The position numbers and the translations under genes were made by a program. Below are positions 44,351 through 56,100 of a stretch of 64,000 bases of DNA, piece after piece; position 1 is the stretch's first letter, and every line of letters begins with the position of its first letter. The notes under the pieces are model-generated. The model saw nothing but the letters and a program-made list of their open reading frames with translations, was not told the DNA's origin and ran no database searches. The DNA is from Daphnia pulex (lineage: Eukaryota > Arthropoda > Branchiopoda > Diplostraca > Daphniidae): NCBI RefSeq assembly GCF_021134715.1, contig NC_060017.1, positions 8,237,991-8,301,990 of the forward strand, given 5' to 3'.

Positions 44351-45094
44351 TCATAGGTAAGTTATTATTATTATTTAACATTGTGGTGTATTCAAACAAA
44401 CCATCAAGTATAATTAGCTTTCGCCTTGTCCATTGTTTACATTCTTTGCCTTATTTAATTTCGTCTGCTTTTTTTTAAATTCTGTAATTAAGAAACTTCT
44501 TGATCTTTGTTGAAAGTTGAAACTTTAGTACTTTAACAATAGTTATGCTTCCCTACTGTTTGAAATGCATTAGGAAGATTGGGATTGACTCTTTCACTTG
44601 TTCTGCTAATGACTAGCGTTGTTAATGTCTCCTGTGGCGTCATCAAACCTGGATACGGGATCGGAGTGGCGTCATATTCAAAACCTTCTTCTACTTACGG
44701 CGAGAGCTACACGACAACCAACACGCCTTATCAGGTACGTCACTGTAGATGTGAACGTTTTAAAAAGAGTCATTCATACCCAGATTTTTTTTTGTTATTT
44801 ACAGAAATACGAAACGACTACTGTCAAGTCGAATTCGTACTACTCCACTCCGGCTCCTTCGTACTATCCGCGTCAACGACTTCTCGTTATTTTCTGCCGT
44901 CTTATTCCACTGCTGGCTACAGAACTGAGGCTCCAACTTACTACTCGACGGCAGCTTCTTACTTCTCTGCTCCATCTTACGCCTCTCCTAGCTACAAAGG
45001 TGAAGCCAAATCCCATTACGCAACAACGGCTACTTATTATACTTCAACAGCTTACACCACTTCTGGCTACTATACCACAGCTGGTTATCCCTGA
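44351..45094 (+). pseudogene. Tyr-rich secretory or cuticle-like protein, frameshifted
   Basis: A non-coding or start-bearing exon ends at 44356. Exon 2 (44574-44734) encodes a hydrophobic leader LTLSLVLLMTSVVNVSCG and then YGIGVASYSKPSSTYGES. Exon 3 (44805-45094) starts KYETTTVKSNSYYSTPAPSYY. Around 44870-44885 the Tyr-rich reading jumps to another frame, continuing SYSTAGYRTEAPTYYSTA and ending GYYTTAGYP. No ATG lies at the expected start: the spliced junction reads ATA at the position where an ATG would give the full leader; an internal ATG is at 44609. Loss of start and a frameshift suggest decay. Tyr/Ser/Ala-rich proteins of this kind are usually cuticle or glue components. Confidence 0.65.
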
Positions 45095-45863
45095 GAGATT
45101 TTTAAAATTCTTATTTTAAAAAGCCGAAGGCTTACCGCCTTTTAAGGGTGAGAGATTTGAAGAAACAAAAGTTCCGACACCGCTCCAAATAGTCTTAACT
45201 GTGAGAGGTCCCTGGGGAATTGGGGCGATTCGTGATTGGTCGAAGGGGTTTTCGGGACTGTGACGCGTTCGTGCTGCTCTGATCGCGACGCGACTAATCT
45301 TATTCGATGTAGAATGACTTTTTACATAGGTAATGACTAAATTTTTTAACTATTAACGAAAATAACGAGAGATTGGGAGCAAAAAGGGGAAAAAAAGGGG
45401 AAACTTCTAAAATAGAGGAAAAAAATGTCTTCTAAAATTAGAGGATGCAACCACCGCTAAACAAAAGAAGAACTTTCCGTTTAACCGAAAAGACTAAATT
45501 TGCATTACGTTATTTGTGGTTCGCGAGATATTTGACCAAGAAAAAGACACCCAGATTGACTTTGAGTTGATTGTTTGTTGACTAGCAGACGACGATAACT
45601 TTTATCGGTGTGGCGTGTGGGTACTGGCTACTGGGGCGACTGGGTATTCATTGGAATTCATCGACCTTATGTAAGAATGTTTGTGATTAATTTCATCTTG
45701 TGAAACACTGTAGTTATCTTTCTAATTTTAACTATTGCAGGATTCTAATAAGAAAAAAAAACCATGCCTCCAGTGTCACAACTGATTATTCCTTTACCCA
45801 TCAAATGCCAGATTGGCACATAGTTCAAATGTGGGTGCTGAATGAACTGGTAAACATAAAAAA
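45095..45863. other. Intergenic, no gene supported
   Basis: A small plus-strand piece at about 45765-45863 reads MPDWHIVQMWVLNELVNIK and looks protein-like. It precedes the first of three repeated exon-like units. Nothing else is recognised. Confidence 0.35.
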
Positions 45864-46530
45864 TGGAATTGACAATAGGTGTTCATTATGTCACTAATCT
45901 TTCTGTGTGATGAAAACAACCCAAACAAATTATTTGCAGATTACATTTATCATCAGACATCTCTCTCCCTTTCCTATGTCTTGAAGATGACGACAAGTTG
46001 CCAGTTGATTTACATGTCACCTTTACTGATATCCTAGCACACCATACTTTATTTGGCATAAAAAAAAGGTTTCCCTTCTGGGTTTCCCTCATTTAAAAGG
46101 CCTTGATGATGTAATGGTGCTATGCCAAAATTTTATCAACGTAGAGAAATTAAAGCTGCAGCTGTGGGAAATGGAATTGACAGTATGTAGTCCTTATTCA
46201 GTAATCTTTCTTTGTGATCAAAACTAAACCACAAAATTATTTGCAGATTACATTCATCACAGACACATTTCAGTTTCAGAAAGTGGAGTTTTGTCTTGAA
46301 GATGACAAAAGTTGCCCGTTGATTTACATGTCACCTTAAGTGATGTCATAGCAGCTACTTGTCATTTAAATAGTTTGTTACCATACTTTATTTGACATGA
46401 TTGTTTTATAGAGTTATTTCATTTTGGTTTTTTTTCAGGCATACTTCAATTTCAGAAAATTTTGTCTTGAAGATGACAAGTTGCCAGTCAATATACATAA
46501 AACCCTAAGTGATATCATAACAGGAACTTG
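45864..46530 (+). repeat. Three degenerate copies of an exon-like unit
   Basis: Copies start near 45864, 46172 and 46437. The first two begin with GGAATTGACA, then TTATTTGCAGATTACATT, which looks like an intron end followed by ITFI. All contain TCTTGAAGATGAC and then GTTGCC. The best frames read LEDDDKLPVDLHVTFTDI and CLEDDKLPVNIHKTLSDI. They look like a duplicated exon with stops and shifts. I do not recognise the family. Confidence 0.5.
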
Positions 46531-46560
46531 TCGCCCGGAAGTATTTGAGACTTGACCAAC

Positions 46561-47232
46561 ATGGACGACGTGCCCTGGGAGAACCTTCAACACGCACTCG
46601 CCCTCCTTGCGTTCCCTTCTGACACTCGTGAGTTCGAATAAATTGTAACCGGATAACTTTAAGGATACTAATTCGTGTACGCATTTCAGGGGTATCACCA
46701 CACAAGGAGTTGCTCGATGCGTCGAGGTGGAATGCCTCGATTGAAAAATTTCGTCAAGACTATTTCCGCCTCTATCAGTTGGCTCCATTGTCTGTGTTGG
46801 CTGTTGCGTTGCAAGCTGGTCTCTCCACAATGAAAACTCCGTAAGTTTTAACTTTTAACGCCATTTCCAAGAACTTTTCACTTTAATCGATTTAATTTTT
46901 ACAGGCAATGTTATCGCCCAATGGATCAGAGGAATGTTGAATGTCCCATGTGCCAAGAACTATTGAACAAGTTTGCTGAACGATTACTCACGCTCATTGC
47001 TCACAATCAAGATAGATCTGTCGCTTTTCGGGCTTATCTCTTAACGAACATAACTTACCTATGATGCTACCCAACGGTCGTGTGTACGGAGAGCAGACAT
47101 TTATCAGTTTTCGTGCACAAGTTCAACCATATTGTGTTTGTTTTTGAATCAATAGGCCTTGCGGACTATACCTGTGCTCGCAGCAAAGAAGTCTTCGCTG
47201 TCAAAGATGTAGAGAAAGTTTATGTTATGTAG
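46561..47232 (+). pseudogene. MAEA (GID/CTLH ubiquitin ligase) C-terminal pseudogene
   Basis: Three exon-like pieces with intact GT-AG introns match MAEA/Gid9. The first is LQHALALLAFPSDTR; the second is SPHKELLDASRW, EKFRQDYFRLYQLAP and VALQAGLSTMKTP; the third is QCYRPMDQRNVECPMCQELL. Then a frameshift leads to HAHCSQSR, a TAG where the family has Leu, and ICRFSGLSLNEHN, LPMMLPNGRVYGEQ. After another shift it ends CARSKEVFAVKDVEKVYVM and stop, as MAEA does. MAEA is the RING subunit of the CTLH E3 ligase. The frameshifts and nonsense codon make this a non-processed pseudogene. The N-terminal two-thirds of the gene is absent. Confidence 0.82.
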
Positions 47233-47689
47233 TGTTTTTTATGTACTTAGTAATACATTATTTTCGTGAACGGACAGATTTTATTGATGATACGAGAACT
47301 TTGCTAGATGGAATATCGCAGCCCGCTCATCAAGCGGCTGCCTTTGTATGAGGTGAAATCGGGAGAAATTGTCCTCAAGCTCGACCTTCAACTATTTAAC
47401 CGCCGTTGATCGTAGTCTTTCAATATTAGTGATGCATTTTCTCATCGATTTACATTTAATCTGTGTATAACTGCCAAGACAAAATGAATTTTCATAATCC
47501 TGTATATAACTGTACGTTTTTGATAATGCAAGTAGTTGCAAATTGTATTGTTTTATTAATTGAAATTTTCAGTACTACTTGAGGCCTATGACTATGAACA
47601 TATCTGCTATCACACACTATTACGAACTAGAATAAACAGAATAAAAACGAAAAGAGACTTATTAAAATCTCGAAGGTGCCACAGAGGGG
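47233..47689. other. Spacer between MAEA and Tyr-rich pseudogenes
   Basis: AT-rich, no gene seen. Confidence 0.4.
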
Positions 47690-48282
47690 CTTGATCACTA
47701 CGAGAGTACTGCCTATTTCGCTTACACAACAGCTGCTCCTCACTACGATGTTGCACCGAATTATGGAGCTGAATCCGACCATCACGAGTACGAGCCCCTC
47801 ACAAAGAGTTCTTATTATTCAGCGCCAGCTTTTACCACTGATGGCTACCGGTACGAAGAGCATGGTTACCATACCACTACTTCTAGCTACGCATATGGAC
47901 CTGCTCCCTTCACCCAAGCTGTAGCGAGCTACTATTTGCCCAGCGATTACTATAGCCCATACGACCTGGAATCTACTCCCGGTAGGCCTATGAAGAATCT
48001 TCTTCCCACTATAATGCCGGCGATTTACCCGAGGAAACTGATTCATATTACTCAGCTGCTACGCCGTCCTACCAGCAGGACTCTTCTGAATATGACGCCA
48101 ACAAAGTTACGCGGTACCTGCAAGAGAGTCCAACTTACTACACCACAGCCCCATACAGTAGTACAGGATATTACACCACTGCAGCTCCTTCCTTCGCAAT
48201 TCGTTGCACAATATCTTTCACCACAGGCTGCAACAATACACTTTGGACAGCTATATCACTGCTACACATGAACCTACAATAA
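47690..48282 (+). pseudogene. Second Tyr-rich secretory or cuticle-like fragment
   Basis: One frame reads LDHYESTAYFAYTTAAPHY, then YYSAPAFTTDGYRYEEHGY and ASYYLPSDYYSPYDL. Near 47980-47995 the Tyr-rich reading moves to another frame (YEESSSHYNAGDLPEETDS, then SPTYYTTAPYSSTGYYTTA) and runs to a stop at 48280-48282. No start or signal peptide is attached. The repeat style matches the gene at 44351-45094, so it is a paralogue that has lost its 5' exons and gained a frameshift. AATAAA signals follow at once. Confidence 0.62.
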
Positions 48283-48784
48283 AAAATAAAATAAAAAAAT
48301 AAATATTGCATTTTATCACTTAAAATAGTCAACCCAAATATAATATGGCAATATTATCCGATATCTATTTTAGTATTGTTGAAACTAAAATTTACACAAA
48401 ACTGGGTGACAATAAGATATAAATACAGATCAATAGAAATATAGAAAACTCACCAGTGGAACAACTAACTCCCCTTTACAACAGCACACATGTGATTGAA
48501 GGTAATAGCTGTTGACTTGATGAAATTTCGAAATGTTGAAACTAACCAATGGAATCAAAGCTTAAGCACATTATTGTAAAATCTCAACTGGATAACAGTC
48601 ACCTACTGACCTTCATTTAGTGTATGTCATGTGTTGAAGATTTTCACAAACAGCAAAGTAAATGAGAATTCCATTCACTTCACACTCGTCATGTGACTGT
48701 AACTGAAACTCTAAGTAGCAATGGGATAAGGATAATTATCTAAATTATTTACAAATTTATCAATGAAAATAAAATTCTACCTAT
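48283..48784. other. Intergenic, no gene supported
   Basis: AT-rich sequence without coding signal or clear repeat. Confidence 0.4.
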
Positions 48785-49262
48785 CTCTCAGATGGGTTGC
48801 CTCCAACCACATACAGGGATGTAGAAACAGTCATAACGAGTATGCTGTCACAGGTTTCACTACCAAAATTCCAAGATTCGGAAAAGATCCTATGGTCCAT
48901 GAGCAAGAATACCTACAATATATGAAAATATGAATTATAATGGTTGGCCAACTAACCATAACATCACCAATAAACTAAACCTAAATAGAAATTGGTCAAT
49001 ATAACACATTTACTTTTGCTGTTGTGTTTCAGCATGGGTTGAGACATGCAATCGCTACTAGGATTCACAGAAATTCAGCATCTACATTATCACCTTGAAC
49101 ATCAAATGGCCATCAAAACCTATAGGGAAAAAGGCAGGTTGATCTTCAGACAGGAATAGAAACTGAAGTATTAAAATTACTTGTCAAGTTGGGCAGGTTC
49201 AATGTCTTGCTTTGAAATTTTGGTGTAAATAGTGATGTGAACATGTGATGCCTTTATATGGT
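48785..49262 (-). pseudogene. Unidentified coding-like pieces, minus strand
   Basis: Two short stretches look protein-like. At about 49262-49185 one frame reads KASHVHITIYTKISKQDIEP and AQLDK before a splice-donor-like GTAATT. At 48915-48785 another reads FSESWNFGSETCDSILVM and SLYVVGGNPSER before a stop; LYVVGG is Kelch-like. No continuous model joins them. They may be the exons of an unrecognised or decayed gene. Confidence 0.22.
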
Positions 49263-49849
49263 CCTTCCTTATCTGTTAATCAACAAATGACAAATTTCAT
49301 AAAAGTTAAGAGATGAAAAATAGCACCCGTAACGAAAAACAAATTGTTCATTAAGCAGAGTGGATGTGCATAGAATTTACTGATTCTGTCACAGTTATTC
49401 GGCATTCAAGGTGATAATCAAAGTTCTGATCCATCAGTTTCATCATAAACGTCCAACACAACAACTAGCCATGACAAAAACTTGCTGTTTAAATTTTGTT
49501 TCGGTTTTGGGAACAAAGTGCACCAACAATTTTTAATCTTTAATAATAAAATGACAATTTGACTGTGTCCTTTAAACTTGTACATACTCTCAGTAACAAC
49601 TAAACCATAAAAAAAAAACATAATAAGAAGATCAAGGCAATCTCAAGAAACTGTTCTTTTTCCATTACCAACAATCCTACGCCGTCACAGTTTCACACGC
49701 CAACACCGAATGCTATCACGTGACAATAATGCAGACGACAATCGCACACAATAAAGTTTTATGCAGCGCCATCTTTTTTAAAATAAAAAGACCTTAAAAA
49801 CTTGCCAAAATGTACTCAAAAGATAATAATTGATATGGGGAACACGAAT
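49263..49849. other. Flank of the satellite, no gene
   Basis: No gene seen. A lone GCAGCGCCATCT at 49766 echoes the satellite core. Confidence 0.4.
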
Positions 49850-50103
49850 ATAGGATTTAAAAAATTATCTGACCAGTAAGAAGTGCTTTAAAACTCAATT
49901 CAAAGTTTTCTATATCAGCGCCATCTATTGACAACTAGTGGCAACGTGAAAAAAGCCCAGGATTGATTGCATCTTGTTCTCCTTGACCTGGGAAACAAGA
50001 ATATACTTTTTTAAAAATGATCCGACCAGTAGAAGTGCGTTAGAATGCAATTTAAAAGTTTCAACATCAGCGCCATCTATTGACAACTAGTGGCAACATA
50101 AAA
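49850..50103. repeat. Two decayed satellite-related units
   Basis: Two imperfect units share CCAGTAAGAAGTGC or CCAGTAGAAGTGC, then CAGCGCCATCTATTGACAAC and TAGTGGCAAC. The order matches the satellite (CAGTAGAAGTGCC then CAGCGCCACCTGGTGGCAAG). They look like older or ancestral copies left at the array edge. Confidence 0.75.
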
Positions 50104-53100
50104 AACATATGTTTGTTTCAAATGGTTCTGAGCAGTAGAAGTGCCTTTTTCTAAGTATTGAAATCAGCGCCACCTGGTGGCAAGTTTTGGAACTATCAGC
50201 GCCACCTGGTGGCAAGTTTTGGAACTAAATTTTATTTTGATCGCATCGTGCTCAGCGTGAAATTCTGATCAAGAATATGTTTGTTTCACATGGTTCTGAG
50301 CAGTAGTAGTGCCTTTTTCTAAGTGTTGAAATCAGCGCCACCTGGTGGCAAGTTTTGGAACTATCAGCGCCACCTGGTGGCAAGTTTTGGAACTAAATTT
50401 TATTTTGATCGCATCGTGCTCAGCGTGAAATTCTGATCAAGAATATGTTTGTTTCACATGGTTCTGAGCAGTAGAAGTGCCTTTTTCTAAGTGTTGAAAT
50501 CAGCGCCACCTGGTGGCAAGTTTTGGAACTAAATTTTATTTTGATCGCATCGTGCTCAGCGTGAAATTCTGATCAAGAATATGTTTGTTTCACATGGTTC
50601 TGAGCAGTAGAAGTGCCTTTTTCTAAGTGTTGAAATCAGCGCCACCTGGTGGCAAGTTTTGGAACTAAATTTTATTTTGATCGCATCGTGCTCAGCGTGA
50701 AATTCTGATCAAGAATATGTTTGTTTTACATGGTTCTGAGCAGTAGAAGTGCCTTTTTCTAAGTGTTGAAATCAGCGCCACCTGGTGGCAAGTTTTGGAA
50801 CTAAATTTTATTTTGATCGCATCGTGCTCAGCGTGAAATTCTGATCAAGAATATGTTTGTTTCACATGGTTCTGAGCAGTAGTAGTGCCTTTTTCTAAGT
50901 GTTGAAATCAGCGCCACCTGGTGGCAAGTTTTGGAACTATCAGCGCCACCTGGTAGCAAGTTTTGGAACTAAATTTTATTTTGATCGCATCGTGCTCAGC
51001 GTGAAATTCTGATCAAGAATATGTTTGTTTCACATGGTTCTGAGCAGTAGAAGTGCCTTTTTCTAAGTGTTGAAATCAGCGCCACCTGGTGGCAAGTTTT
51101 GGAACTAAATTTTATTTTGATCGCATCGTGCTCAGCGTGAAATTCTGATCAAGAATATGTTTGTTTCACATGGTTCTGAGCAGTAGTAGTGCCTTTTTCT
51201 AAGTGTTGAAATCAGTGCCACTTGTGGCAAGTTTTGGAACTATCAGCGCCACCTGGTAGCAAGTTTTGGAACTAAATTTTATTTTGATCGCATCGTGCTC
51301 AGCGTGAAATTCTGATCAAGAATATGTTTGTTTCACATGGTTCTGAGCAGTCGAAGTGCCTTTTTCTAAGTGTTGAAATCAGCGCCACCTGGTGGCAAGT
51401 TTTGGAACTAAATTTTATTTTGATCGCATCGTGCTCAGCGTGAAATTCTGATCAAGAATATGTTTGTTTCACATGGTTCTGAGCAGTCGAAGTGCCTTTT
51501 TCTAAGTGTTGAAATCAGCGCCACCTGGTGGCAAGTTTTGGAACTATCAGCGCCACCTGGTGGCAAGTTTTGGAACTAAATTTTATTTTGATCGCATCGT
51601 GCTCAGCGTGAAATTCTGATCAAGAATATGTTTGTTTCACATGGTTCTGAGCAGTAGAAGTGCCTTTTTCTAAGTGTTGAAATCAGCGCCACCTGGTGGC
51701 AAGTTTTGGAACTAAATTTTATTTTGATCGCATCGTGCTCAGCGTGAAATTCTGATCAAGAATATGTTTGTTTCACATGGTTCTGAGCAGTAGAAGTGCC
51801 TTTTTCTAAGTGTTGAAATCAGCGCCACCTGGTGGCAAGTTTTGGAACTAAATTTTATTTTGATCGCATCGTGCTCAGCGTGAAATTCTGATCAAGAATA
51901 TGTTTGTTTCACATGGTTCTGAGCAGTAGTAGTGCCTTTTTCTAAGTGTTGAAATCAGCGCCACCTGGTGGCAAGTTTTGGAACTATCAGCGCCACCTGG
52001 TGGCAAGTTTTGGAACTAAATTTTATTTTGATCGCATCGTGCTCAGCGTGAAATTCTGATCAAGAATATGTTTGTTTCACATGGTTCTGAGCAGTAGAAG
52101 TGCCTTTTTCTAAGTGTTGAAATCAGCGCCACCTGGTGGCAAGTTTTGGAACTAAATTTTATTTTGATCGCATCGTGCTCAGCGTGAAATTCTGATCAAG
52201 AATATGTTTGTTTCACATGGTTCTGAGCAGTAGAAGTGCCTTTTTCTAAGTGTTGAAATCAGCGCCTCCTGGTGGCAAGTTTTGGAACTATCAGCGCCAC
52301 CTGGTAGCAAGTTTTGGAACTAAATTTTATTTTGATCGCATCGTGCTCAGCGTGAAATTCTGATCAAGAATATGTTTGTTTCACATGGTTCTGAGCAGTA
52401 GAAGTGCCTTTTTCTAAGTGTTGAAATCAGCGCCACCTGGTGGCAAGTTTTGGAACTAAATTTTATTTTGATCGCATCGTGCTCAGCGTGAAATTCTGAT
52501 CAAGAATATGTTTGTTTCACATGGTTCTGAGCAGTAGAAGTGCCTTTTTCTAAGTGTTGAAATCAGCGCCACCTGGTGGCAAGTTTTGGAACTAAATTTT
52601 ATTTTGATCGCATCGTGCTCAGCGTGAAATTCTGATCAAGAATATGTTTGTTTCACATGGTTCTGAGCAGTCGAAGTGCCTTTTTCTAAGTGTTGAAATC
52701 AGCGCCACCTGGTGGCAAGTTTTGGAACTAAATTTTATTTTGATCGCATCGTGCTCAGCGTGAAATTCTGATCAAGAATATGTTTGTTTCACATGGTTCT
52801 GAGCAGTAGTAGTGCCTTTTTCTAAGTGTTGAAATCAGCGCCACCTGGTGGCAAGTTTTGGAACTAAATTTTATTTTGATCGCATCGTGCTCAGCGTGAA
52901 ATTCTGATCAAGAATATGTTTGTTTCACATGGTTCTGAGCAGTAGAAGTGCCTTTTTCTAAGTGTTGAAATCAGCGCCACCTGGTGGCAAGTTTTGGAAC
53001 TATCAGCGCCACCTGGTGGCAAGTTTTGGAACTAAATTTTATTTTGATCGCATCGTGCTCAGCGTGAAATTCTGATCAAGAATATGTTTGTTTCACATGG

Positions 53101-56100
53101 TTCTGAGCAGTAGAAGTGCCTTTTTCTAAGTGTTGAAATCAGCGCCTCCTGGTGGCAAGTTTTGGAACTATCAGCGCCACCTGGTGGCAAGTTTTGGAAC
53201 TAAATTTTATTTTGATCGCATCGTGCTCAGCGTGAAATTCTGATCAAGAATATGTTTGTTTCACATGGTTCTGAGCAGTAGAAGTGCCTTTTTCTAAGTG
53301 TTGAAATCAGCGCCACCTGGTGGCAAGTTTTGGAACTAAATTTTATTTTGATCGCATCGTGCTCAGCGTGAAATTCTGATCAAGAATATGTTTGTTTCAC
53401 ATGGTTCTGAGCAGTAGAAGTGCCTTTTTCTAAGTGTTGAAATCAGCGCCACCTGGTGGCAAGTTTTGGAACTAAATTTTATTTTGATCGCATCGTGCTC
53501 AGCGTGAAATTCTGATCAAGAATATGTTTGTTTCACATGGTTCTGAGCAGTAGAAGTGCCTTTTTCTAAGTGTTGAAATCAGCGCCACCTGGTGGCAAGT
53601 TTTGGAACTAAATTTTATTTTGATCGCATCGTGCTCAGCGTGACATTCTGATCAAGAATATGTTTGTTTCACATGGTTCTGAGCAGTAGAAGTGCCTTTT
53701 TCTAAGTGTTGAAATCAGCGCCACCTGGTGGCAAGTTTTGGAACTAAATTTTATTTTGATCGCATCGTGCTCAGCGTGAAATTCTGATCAAGAATATGTT
53801 TGTTTCACATGGTTCTGAGCAGTAGAAGTGCCTTTTTCTAAGTGTTGAAATCAGCGCCACCTGGTGGCAAGTTTTGGAACTAAATTTTATTTTGATCGCA
53901 TCGTGCTCAGCGTGAAATTCTGATCAAGAATATGTTTGTTTCACATGGTTCTGAGCAGTAGAAGTGCCTTTTTCTAAGTGTTGAAATCAGCGCCACCTGG
54001 TGGCAAGTTTTGGAACTAAATTTTATTTTGATCGCATCGTGCTCAGCGTGAAATTCTGATCAAGAATATGTTTGTTTCACATGGTTCTGAGCAGTAGAAG
54101 TGCCTTTTTCTAAGTGTTGAAATCAGCGCCACCTGGTGGCAAGTTTTGGAACTAAATTTTATTTTGATCGCATCGTGCTCAGCGTGACATTCTGATCAAG
54201 AATATGTTTGTTTCACATGGTTCTGAGCAGTAGAAGTGCCTTTTTCTAAGTGTTGAAATCAGCGCCACCTGGTGGCAAGTTTTGGAACTATCAGCGCCAC
54301 CTGGTGGCAAGTTTTGGAACTAAATTTTATTTTGATCGCATCGTGCTCAGCGTGAAATTCTGATCAAGAATATGTTTGTTTCACATGGTTCTGAGCAGTA
54401 GAAGTGCCTTTTTCTAAGTGTTGAAATCAGCGCCACCTGGTGGCAAGTTTTGGAACTAAATTTTATTTTGATCGCATCGTGCTCAGCGTGAAATTCTGAT
54501 CAAGAATATGTTTGTTTCACATGGTTCTGAGCAGTAGAAGTGCCTTTTTCTAAGTGTTGAAATCAGCGCCACCTGGTGGCAAGTTTTGGAACTTAATTTT
54601 ATTTTGATCGCATCGTGCTCAGCGTGAAATTCTGATCAAGAAAATGTTTGTTTCACATGGTTCTGAGCAGTAGAAGTGCCTTTTTCTAAGTGTTGAAATC
54701 AGCGCCTCCTGGTGGCAAGTTTTGGAACTATCAGCGCCACCTGGTGGCAAGTTTTGGAACTAAATTTTATTTTGATCGCATCGTGCTCAGCGTGAAATTC
54801 TGATCAAGAATATGTTTGTTTCACATGGTTCTGAGCAGTAGAAGTGCCTTTTTCTAAGTGTTGAAATCAGCGCCACCTGGTGGCAAGTTTTGGAACTAAA
54901 TTTTATTTTGATCGCATCGTGCTCAGCGTGAAATTCTGATCAAGAATATGTTTGTTTCACATGGTTCTGAGCAGTAGTAGTGCCTTTTTCTAAGTGTTGA
55001 AATCAGCGCCACCTGGTGGCAAGTTTTGGAACTAAATTTTATTTTGATCGCATCGTGCTCAGCGTGAAATTCTGATCAAGAATATGTTTGTTTCACATGG
55101 TTCTGAGCAGTAGAAGTGCCTTTTTCTAAGTGTTGAAATCAGCGCCACCTGGTGGCAAGTTTTGGAACTATCAGCGCCACCTGGTGGCAAGTTTTGGAAC
55201 TAAATTTTATTTTGATCGCATCGTGCTCAGCGTGAAATTCTGATCAAGAATATGTTTGTTTCACATGGTTCTGAGCAGTAGAAGTGCCTTTTTCTAAGTG
55301 TTGAAATCAGCGCCACCTGGTGGCAAGTTTTGGAACTAAATTTTATTTTGATCGCATCGTGCTCAGCGTGAAATTCTGATCAAGAATATGTTTGTTTCAC
55401 ATGGTTCTGAGCAGTAGAAGTGCCTTTTTCTAAGTGTTGAAATCAGCGCCACCTGGTGGCAAGTTTTGGAACTAAATTTTATTTTGATCGCATCGTGCTC
55501 AGCGTGAAATTCTGATCAAGAATATGTTTGTTTCACATGGTTCTGAGCAGTCGAAGTGCCTTTTTCTAAGTGTTGAAATCAGCGCCACCTGGTGGCAAGT
55601 TTTGGAACTATCAGCGCCACCTGGTGGCAAGTTTTGGAACTAAATTTTATTTTGATCGCATCGTGCTCAGCGTGAAATTCTGATCAAGAATATGTTTGTT
55701 TCACATGGTTCTGAGCAGTAGAAGTGCCTTTTTCTAAGTGTTGAAATCAGCGCCACCTGGTGGCAAGTTTTGGAACTAAATTTTATTTTGATCGCATCGT
55801 GCTCAGCGTGAAATTCTGATCAAGAATATGTTTGTTTCACATGGTTCTGAGCAGTAGAAGTGCCTTTTTCTAAGTGTTGAAATCAGCGCCACCTGGTGGC
55901 AAGTTTTGGAACTTAATTTTATTTTGATCGCATCGTGCTCAGCGTGAAATTCTGATCAAGAATATGTTTGTTTCACATGGTTCTGAGCAGTAGAAGTGCC
56001 TTTTTCTAAGTGTTGAAATCAGCGCCACCTGGTGGCAAGTTTTGGAACTATCAGCGCCACCTGGTGGCAAGTTTTGGAACTAAATTTTATTTTGATCGCA

